From assembly GCA_905235475.1 (NCBI GenBank), contig CAJOLU010000007.1:1-40355 (forward strand): DNA of 40,355 bases. The letters run 5' to 3'. This document shows positions 35,260 to 40,355 of this stretch, in pieces (positions within the stretch are counted from its first letter, which is position 1; each line of letters begins with the position of its first letter). The position numbers and the translations under genes were made by a program. Under the pieces are notes generated by a model. The model worked only from the letters and a program-made list of their open reading frames with translations, had not been told where the DNA came from and did no database searches. Source of the stretch: an uncultured Clostridia bacterium. GTDB taxonomy: Bacteria > Bacillota > Clostridia > Christensenellales > UBA1242.

Positions 35260-36464
35260 CTTAATATGTCTTTTTTATTTAAGTTTATGTTTGTTTTTAG
35301 TTTAATTCTTTGTTGAACCTTCAAGGCATCATCAATTTTTTCACCCTTTTCATCAAACATTTCTTCAATTTTTATCTTCTTTAAAAAGTTGTCTGAAGGC
35401 GACAAAATTTCCAATTCATCTCCAACTTTAAAACGATTTCTTTGCTCAACTTCGCAAAAACCATCTTGGGTGCTTTGAGTGACAATTGCCACAAACTCGC
35501 TTGAACTAACTGGCATACTGCTTTCCAAACACTCCCTATCATTTTCGCCCAAACAAAATCCTGTGGTAAATTGCCTGTGACTGCAGTTTTCAAGTTCCTT
35601 TTTAAGTTCTTTTGCTTTTTCTTTATATAGATTTTTGTCTTGTTTTAAATATTCAAATGCACGCTTGTATGCATTCACAACTGTTGCAACATAAAATGGG
35701 GATTTCATTCTGCCTTCAATCTTAAAGCTTGTAACCCCAGCATCTAGCATTTCATCAAGGTGTTCAATCATACATAAGTCTTTGCTATTTAAAATGTATG
35801 TTCCACGGTTATCTTCTTGAATTTCAAGTCCATCGCCTGTTCTTGATATTTCTTGAATTTTATATTCCCATCTGCACGCTTGAACACATTGCCCACGATT
35901 GCTATCTCTGCCAGTTAAGTAGTTTGAGAGCAAACATCTGCCAGAATAACTTATGCACATTGCTCCGTGAACAAAAGCCTCAAGTTCAACATCTGCCGGC
36001 AAATAATCTCTAATTTCTTTTATCTCTTTAAGTGAAAGTTCTCTTGCAAGAATAATTCTTTTTGCACCTGCATCTGCCCAAAACTTTGCACTATATTTAT
36101 TTGATGCAGAGGCTTGCGTTGACAGATGAACAGGAAGGTTTGGTGCCACCTGTTTTGCAAGACTTAAAATTCCCGCATCACTAACAATAATTGCATCTGC
36201 CCCAATGCTTTCCAAATATTTAATATAATCTCCAAGCCCATCAAAATCACTGTTGTGTGCTTGAATATTCACTGTGATATAACATTTTTTACCCAAATTA
36301 TGAGCATACTCAATATATTCTTTTAACTCTTCATCATCAAAGTTTTCAGAAAAAGCACGAAGACCCCACTTTTTCCCAGCAAAATAGCATGCATCAGCCC
36401 CAAAATAGAATGCTGTTTCCAACTTTTCTTTATCTCCTGCTGGTGCTAAAATCTCTATGTTCAT
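35247..36464 (-). CDS. trhP: U32-family protein, probable tRNA uridine hydroxylase TrhP
   Basis: TrhP-type U32 proteins make 5-hydroxyuridine at position 34 of certain tRNAs, using prephenate. The 405-residue product has the family start ILAPAGDKEKLETAFYFGAD and the U32 signature EAFVHGAMCISYSGRCLLS (162-180). Four cysteines at 170, 177, 193 and 197 suit an iron-sulfur cluster. A C-terminal small barrel follows (VGDELEILSPSDN). The ATG overlaps the trmR stop (ATGA) with GGAGG upstream, so the TTG four codons earlier is not used. Its partner gene trmR acts on the product, which supports TrhP over a protease role. Another U32 branch is possible. Confidence 0.85.
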   Translation of the reverse strand: MNIEILAPAGDKEKLETAFYFGADACYFAGKKWGLRAFSENFDDEELKEYIEYAHNLGKKCYITVNIQAHNSDFDGLGDYIKYLESIGADAIIVSDAGILSLAKQVAPNLPVHLSTQASASNKYSAKFWADAGAKRIILARELSLKEIKEIRDYLPADVELEAFVHGAMCISYSGRCLLSNYLTGRDSNRGQCVQACRWEYKIQEISRTGDGLEIQEDNRGTYILNSKDLCMIEHLDEMLDAGVTSFKIEGRMKSPFYVATVVNAYKRAFEYLKQDKNLYKEKAKELKKELENCSHRQFTTGFCLGENDRECLESSMPVSSSEFVAIVTQSTQDGFCEVEQRNRFKVGDELEILSPSDNFLKKIKIEEMFDEKGEKIDDALKVQQRIKLKTNINLNKKDILRRVK

Positions 36465-37057
36465 TTTTTCCTCCAATGTGAAACAGTTATTCCATCTCCA
36501 ATTTCAAAATGCACTTCTGTTTCAAGTTCTTTGTTGTTTTTTAAATCATCTAAAAACTCATTTAATGCATTAACCGTTTTAACAAATCTGTTTTCTTTTA
36601 TCTCTTTGTTTTGCGAAACCATTCCACGAAAACCAACATTATCAGCAATCAATGTTCCATCTTCTCCCAGCAGTGGAAGAAGTTTTGGCAAAATTTGAGG
36701 ATAAAGCCCTTTTGGCCCATCTAAAAATATCAAATCAAACTTTTGTCCTAGCAGAGTTGGCAATGTTTTTAAGCAATCGCCCTCAACAATTAACACCCTA
36801 TCTGTTAAATTTAGTTTTTCAAAATTTTGTTTAGCTATTATAATATTTGGTTTGCTGGCTTCACAACAAGTGATGCGTGCATCACAACTTAAAAGCATAT
36901 TGGAAGCAGAATAGCCAATCGCCGTTCCAACTTCCAATATCTTTTTTGGCTTTTGCTTTTTGCATAAATCTTTTAAAAAATCTCTAGTGTCTGGAAGAAC
37001 AATTGGAATATTTTTTTCTTTGGCAAAGTCTTCCATTTGTTTTAATATTTGTTCCAT
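36461..37057 (-). CDS. trmR: TrmR, tRNA 5-hydroxyuridine methyltransferase
   Basis: TrmR (YrrM) methylates 5-hydroxyuridine-34 to 5-methoxyuridine with S-adenosylmethionine. The 198-residue class I methyltransferase resembles small O-methyltransferases. Motif I is ILEVGTAIGYSASNML, followed by CCEASKPN (motif II), VEGDCLKTLPTL and DLIFLDGPKGLYPQ, then TLIADNVGFRG. It overlaps rnjA by one base upstream (TAATG) and trhP downstream (ATGA), so all three are translationally coupled. A different hydroxyl acceptor cannot be excluded from sequence alone, but adjacency to the U32 gene matches the known yrrM-yrrN-yrrO order. Confidence 0.88.
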   Translation of the reverse strand: MEQILKQMEDFAKEKNIPIVLPDTRDFLKDLCKKQKPKKILEVGTAIGYSASNMLLSCDARITCCEASKPNIIIAKQNFEKLNLTDRVLIVEGDCLKTLPTLLGQKFDLIFLDGPKGLYPQILPKLLPLLGEDGTLIADNVGFRGMVSQNKEIKENRFVKTVNALNEFLDDLKNNKELETEVHFEIGDGITVSHWRKK

Positions 37058-38871
37058 TATTTCTCTACTTCCATAACAACTGGAATAATGATTGGTTTTC
37101 TTCCAATTCTCTTGTTAAAGAGGTTTGACAAAAGTTGTTTAATGTGTGCTCTAATCTCTGATAAATCGCCTGTTGTTAAATCCATTTTCTCAAGTGATGC
37201 CAAAACAACCTTTTTGGCTTCATCTAAAAGTTTTTCTGCTTCGTGATAATAAATAAATCCTCTAGCAATCATTTGTGGTCCAACAACAACACTGCCTTTT
37301 TTCCTATCAATCCCCAAAGAAACAACACAAACACCATCATTTGCAAGTTGTTTCCTCTCTTTTAAAACATTTCCGTCCATATTTCCAAGCCCAGAGCCAT
37401 CAACCAAAACTTCGCCCCACTGAACATCTTCAGCAAATTGAACACCTTGTGGTGTTACTTCAAGAACAGAACCATTGTGTGGAATAAAGATGTCTTTTTC
37501 CTTCATTCCAAGTTCCATTGCAAGATTTTTGTGTGCTAGTTGATGTTTTGCCTCTCCATGCACGGGAATAAAATATTTTGGCTTTACAAGTTTGTGAATA
37601 ATTCTAAACTCATCACGGCAAGCATGCCCTGAGGCGTGAACTGTTGCCAAATCATTATAAACAACGGTTATTCCCTTTTCAATAAGGTCGTTAATAATTC
37701 CAGAAACTGCTTTTTCATTCCCTGGAACTGGTGATGAAGAAAAAATTACAACATCATCTTGTTGAAGAGTAAATCCAGTGAATTCCCCTCTTGCCATACG
37801 AGCAAGTGCTGTTGTTTCTTGTCCTTGACTGCCAGTTGCCAAAATCAAAACTTGTTCTGGTTTTAAGTTTTTAACTTTTGCCATATCAACAATTATTGAT
37901 TTATCAAAAGTAACTTCCCCAACTTTCATTGCAACTTCCATATTGTTTATCATACTTCTTCCAGCAAAAGCAACTTTTCTGCCATATTCTTTTGCAAGAT
38001 ACATAATTTGTTGCATACGATAAACGTTAGATGCAAATGCTGTTATCACAATTCTTTTATCTTTGTATTGTTCAAACAACTTGTGAAGGGTTTCTTTAAC
38101 AACTTTTTCACTTATTGTAAAACCTTCAAACTCAGCGTTTGTGGATTCACACATAAATAGTGTCACACCCTTTTGCCCTAACTCTCCAAAACGAGCAAGG
38201 TCGGTTGTTTCTTCACAAAGTGGTGTGAAATCAATTTTAAAGTCTCCAGAGTGAATAACTGTTCCAACTGGAGTTTTGATTGCCAAAGCGTGGCATCCTG
38301 CAATTGAGTGGTTAACATGAATAAACTCAACTTGAAAACAACCAATCTTCACAACATCGTGAGGTTTAACAACCTTTGCATTCATTTTTGCTTTTGGAAA
38401 TTCTTTTAGTTTGTTTTCAATCATTTCAATTGTGAGTCTGCTTGCATAAACTGGAGCTTTCACTTCGTCTAAAAAATATGGCAAACTTCCAATGTGGTCT
38501 TCGTGAGCGTGAGTAATCAATATTCCTTTAATTTTGCTTGCATTCTTTTTTAAATAAGTCATATCTGGAATAACAAGATCTATTCCAAGCATTTCATCAG
38601 ACGGAAAAGCAACACCACAGTCAATAATTAAAATGTCATCACCATAGCATAGTGCAGTCATATTTTTCCCAACTTCTCCAACACCACCAAAAAACATAAT
38701 TTTTAATTTATTTTTGTTGTTTTTGTTATCGTGGTAAGTCTTTTTGGTGTTTTCCTTTTTCGTAAACACTCTTTTCTTTATGTTTGGAGCAACTGGAATG
38801 ATGTTTCTATTTTCTTGTTGTTGGTTCTGTTGCAACTCGTTACTTACATTAATTTGTTCTTTATTTTCCAT
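37057..38871 (-). CDS. rnjA: RNase J, 5' exonuclease and endonuclease
   Basis: RNase J degrades and matures RNA from the 5' end and belongs to the metallo-beta-lactamase/beta-CASP family. Of the 604 residues, the first 55 or so are a Gln/Asn/Lys-rich extension not usual for the family. The catalytic part begins LKIMFFGGVGEVGKNMTAL. Metal-site motif THAHEDHIG lies at 120-128, with HVNHSIAGC, IHSGDFKID, CESTNAE and the beta-CASP HASGHA and PVHGEAKH motifs further on. The C-terminal domain ends with NKRIGRKPIIIPVVMEV. AAGGAG precedes the ATG. A promoter about 180 bp upstream gives a long leader. Confidence 0.95.
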   Translation of the reverse strand: MENKEQINVSNELQQNQQQENRNIIPVAPNIKKRVFTKKENTKKTYHDNKNNKNKLKIMFFGGVGEVGKNMTALCYGDDILIIDCGVAFPSDEMLGIDLVIPDMTYLKKNASKIKGILITHAHEDHIGSLPYFLDEVKAPVYASRLTIEMIENKLKEFPKAKMNAKVVKPHDVVKIGCFQVEFIHVNHSIAGCHALAIKTPVGTVIHSGDFKIDFTPLCEETTDLARFGELGQKGVTLFMCESTNAEFEGFTISEKVVKETLHKLFEQYKDKRIVITAFASNVYRMQQIMYLAKEYGRKVAFAGRSMINNMEVAMKVGEVTFDKSIIVDMAKVKNLKPEQVLILATGSQGQETTALARMARGEFTGFTLQQDDVVIFSSSPVPGNEKAVSGIINDLIEKGITVVYNDLATVHASGHACRDEFRIIHKLVKPKYFIPVHGEAKHQLAHKNLAMELGMKEKDIFIPHNGSVLEVTPQGVQFAEDVQWGEVLVDGSGLGNMDGNVLKERKQLANDGVCVVSLGIDRKKGSVVVGPQMIARGFIYYHEAEKLLDEAKKVVLASLEKMDLTTGDLSEIRAHIKQLLSNLFNKRIGRKPIIIPVVMEVEK

Positions 38872-39047
38872 TTTTTCTCCTTAAATCTAAATTATTATTT
38901 ATTTAATCAAAAACTAACAAAAAGCACAATATATGCGTTAAAAATGTTAAAAAGTTACCCCTTTAACTCTTTGTTTATATGCAGATATTGCAATTCCTCC
39001 CAAAAATTTACAATAGTCCGCTGAGTGCTTTTTTCTTTATCTTTGTC
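38872..39047 (-). other. long 5' leader of rnjA
   Basis: About 175 nt lie between the predicted transcription start and the rnjA ATG, without a gene. The ends can pair: AAAAAGCAC near 39033-39025 and GTGCTTTTT near 38927-38919. A smaller GTTAAA/TTTAAC hairpin lies inside. A GGGAGGAAT near 38990 resembles a ribosome site but has no convincing ORF. Confidence 0.5.
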
Positions 39048-39053
39048 ACACCC

Positions 39054-39082
39054 ATTTTATCACAAAAAAATTGGTTTGTCAA
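39054..39082 (-). promoter_or_regulatory. rnjA-trmR-trhP promoter
   Basis: Minus-strand TTGACA (39082-39077), 17 bp, extended TGA-TAAAAT (-10 at 39059-39054), immediately after the terminator of the holin cassette. Confidence 0.88.
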
Positions 39083-39090
39083 ATAAAAAC

Positions 39091-39124
39091 AAAAAGCATA
39101 TCATTTTTTTGATATGCTCTTTTT
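39091..39124. terminator. bidirectional terminator after the holin cassette
   Basis: Stem GCATATCA/TGATATGC (39096-39103 and 39110-39117), with a T-run on either strand, insulates the small-gene cassette from rnjA. Confidence 0.9.
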
Positions 39125-39128
39125 TTAA

Positions 39129-39392
39129 TTATTTTGTGTTATTTGCACTATTGTTGTTATCTTTTTGATTTTTTTGTTCTAAATCATCTTGTTCATTATC
39201 GCTTTTAGGATACGAAAGAATGCCCCAAAACACCAAAAATCCCAAAATGATATTCACATAAAACATAAATTCTTCTTCATTTAAGTCTATGTTAAAATGC
39301 TTTAAAACGCTTTCCAAAATCAAAAACAAAGCGCTACAAGCAGAAAGCCAAAACTTATAGGACTTTAAATATTTTTTTATATTTTCGCTCAC
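39129..39392 (-). CDS. small membrane protein, phage-holin-like
   Basis: This gene encodes 87 residues with two hydrophobic segments (about 13-30, WLSACSALFLILESVL, and about 44-61, YVNIILGFLVFWGILSY) joined by an acidic loop. A strongly charged Asn/Asp/Lys tail follows. This layout resembles small phage holins of the phi-LC3 type, which permeabilise the membrane for a lysin. Its ATG overlaps the stop of the preceding gene (39389-39392). No endolysin is visible in the window. The holin assignment rests on topology and neighbourhood and is only moderately sure. Confidence 0.6.
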   Translation of the reverse strand: MSENIKKYLKSYKFWLSACSALFLILESVLKHFNIDLNEEEFMFYVNIILGFLVFWGILSYPKSDNEQDDLEQKNQKDNNNSANNTK

Positions 39393-39625
39393 CCATTTGC
39401 CTTCTTGAGATACATTTTTTTCATTTGTGTTATGTTAGAGTTAATCAAGTCCAATTTTTGCCCACAATTTTTGATAACACCAACAGACTCCGTTAGTGAA
39501 TCTATGACCGACATGTATTGTTCTTCCCTTTTGCCATTTGTTTTAATTTGATACAAAAACAAAAACACAAACAAAACAGCCCACAACCCATTTGAGATAC
39601 ACAATTGCATTATTTCACTAAGCAT
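39389..39625 (-). CDS. BhlA/UviB-like holin or bacteriocin-associated protein
   Basis: The 78-residue product has one N-terminal membrane helix (about 8-26, NGLWAVLFVFLFLYQIK) followed by KREEQYMSVIDSLTES and a helical soluble tail. This matches the BhlA/UviB pattern of a short N terminus, one helix, then a KREE-type charged stretch. Those proteins are holin-like and found in phages and bacteriocin loci. The start overlaps the upstream gene by eight bases. A second ATG five codons on is possible, since neither has a strong ribosome site. Confidence 0.7.
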   Translation of the reverse strand: MLSEIMQLCISNGLWAVLFVFLFLYQIKTNGKREEQYMSVIDSLTESVGVIKNCGQKLDLINSNITQMKKMYLKKANG

Positions 39626-40049
39626 TTTGAATTATCCCAACCACAAAATCAATTAACTCTTTTAAGTAGTCTTCATTTTGAATCCTTGAAAAAATTTCTT
39701 CTTTTGCTTCATCTTTTGTTTTATTTTTTAAGTTAAACAAGCTGTTTCTAAATTCTTCATCACCCTTTGACAAATGCTCATCAATTTCACTTTGAGGTTC
39801 AACGGATAACTTATCAAGTTTTTCTTTGATTCTGCTTGCAAGTTTTAAATTAAATTCATTAAGCGCAGACTCATATTCTTGCTCCAAAATTTCTTTTGGA
39901 GAAATTGTTGATTGTTGTTTTTCTTCCTTTATGTCTTCTTTAATGTCATCTTTTGTTTTTGATTCTTTTTCTTTCTGTTCTTCAGTTTCCAAGAAAGAAA
40001 TTAAGTCATCAAAGAAATTTTTCTCTGTAAAAATTTTTGTGTTTGCCAT
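39618..40049 (-). CDS. hypothetical charged coiled-coil protein of the cassette
   Basis: The 143-residue product begins MANTKIFTEKNFFDDLISF. A Lys/Glu/Asp-rich low-complexity middle (about 25-60) and a helical C-terminal half (EYESALNEFNLKLASRIKEK and later IFSRIQNEDYLKELIDFVVG) follow. The frame is open 30 codons further upstream, but ATG 40049 has GGAGGTGG in front of it. No family is recognised. It precedes the two holin-like genes and overlaps the first, so it probably belongs to the same unit; a virion or scaffold-type role would be a guess. Confidence 0.65.
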   Translation of the reverse strand: MANTKIFTEKNFFDDLISFLETEEQKEKESKTKDDIKEDIKEEKQQSTISPKEILEQEYESALNEFNLKLASRIKEKLDKLSVEPQSEIDEHLSKGDEEFRNSLFNLKNKTKDEAKEEIFSRIQNEDYLKELIDFVVGIIQNA

Positions 40050-40153
40050 ATAGCCACCTCCATTTTTTAAGTAATTAAATTTGTTTTTCTGGTTAATCAC
40101 ATGTTTAATAAATTTTGTTGAATGCAAAATTTTTGACATAAAAAACCTCTTTT

Positions 40154-40348
40154 TTATTGATTTTTGAGCAATTTTTCAAGAATTCTTAAATTTTCAATTA
40201 TATCTTTGCAAGTTTGCTTCTTTTGTTCGTAGTCTTCTCTTTCCATTCCAAAAAGGTCAACTTGCTCAACATCTTCTTTATATTTTTGCAATTGGTGTTT
40301 AAGTTCATTTATTCTTCCGCCAATTCTCGCTAGTTCATTATATTCCAT
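40154..40348 (-). CDS. short coiled-coil protein at window edge
   Basis: This gene encodes 64 residues, predicted helical and charged (GGRINELKHQLQKYKEDVEQV, then ENLRILEKLLKNQ). The ATG at 40348 is only seven bases from the window end and the frame remains open to the edge, so the true start may lie outside. No function is recognised. It is co-directional with the holin-like genes. Confidence 0.5.
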   Translation of the reverse strand: MEYNELARIGGRINELKHQLQKYKEDVEQVDLFGMEREDYEQKKQTCKDIIENLRILEKLLKNQ

Positions 40349-40355
40349 AGTTTTA

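Noticed and set aside
36465..36476. TTG start four codons upstream for trhP
   Set aside because: The GGAGG ribosome site overlaps those codons and serves the ATG at 36464, which overlaps the trmR stop.

Overview
The window is AT-rich and reads with the standard bacterial code: TGA serves as a stop in several tight gene overlaps, and tryptophan is encoded by TGG. The genes point to an uncultured low-GC Bacillota (Firmicutes), probably of Clostridia type. The clues are AGGAGG-type ribosome sites, ruvCAB with yajC, plsX-rnc-smc-ftsY, RNase J with TrmR and a U32 protein, TmcAL, and a huge GLUG/Ig-like/InlB-type surface protein. This placement is inference; the partial 16S gene at the left edge would settle it.

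Layout. 1-1114 is the 5' three quarters of a 16S rRNA gene on the minus strand, with a leader and a consensus promoter at 1329-1357. 1115-1772 holds no sizeable gene, but does hold a second good promoter and a 19-codon mini-ORF. 1773-6209 carries, all on the minus strand, a small coiled-coil protein, yajC, ruvB, ruvA, ruvC and a GT4 glycosyltransferase. 6333-6882 holds four tRNAs: Gly and Val on the minus strand, Cys and Leu on the plus strand. 7370-25438 is one 6022-codon gene for a membrane-anchored surface protein. 25890-32471 is housekeeping: ftsY, smc, rnc, plsX and rpmF. tmcAL (32654-33856) is the only protein gene on the plus strand. A second GT4 glycosyltransferase follows (34008-35159), then the rnjA-trmR-trhP operon (38871 down to 35247). 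The right end (39129-40348) has four small genes that look like a phage or bacteriocin lysis cassette (two holin-like proteins).

How the genes work together. RuvABC handles Holliday junctions. YajC belongs to the Sec translocon, and FtsY is the SRP receptor; either could serve export of the giant protein, though nothing ties them to it specifically. PlsX feeds phospholipid synthesis, and the two GT4 enzymes resemble lipid glycosyltransferases. RNase III and RNase J cover RNA maturation and decay. TrhP and TrmR are consecutive enzymes of wobble-uridine modification, and TmcAL modifies another tRNA.

Most notable observations. First, a ubiquitin-like beta-grasp domain near the C terminus of the giant protein. 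Second, 2.3-2.6 kb super-repeats within that gene. Third, a recurrent arrangement in which the stop codon lies inside the terminator hairpin (six genes). Fourth, a matched inverted heptamer at 32-bp spacing in two promoters.
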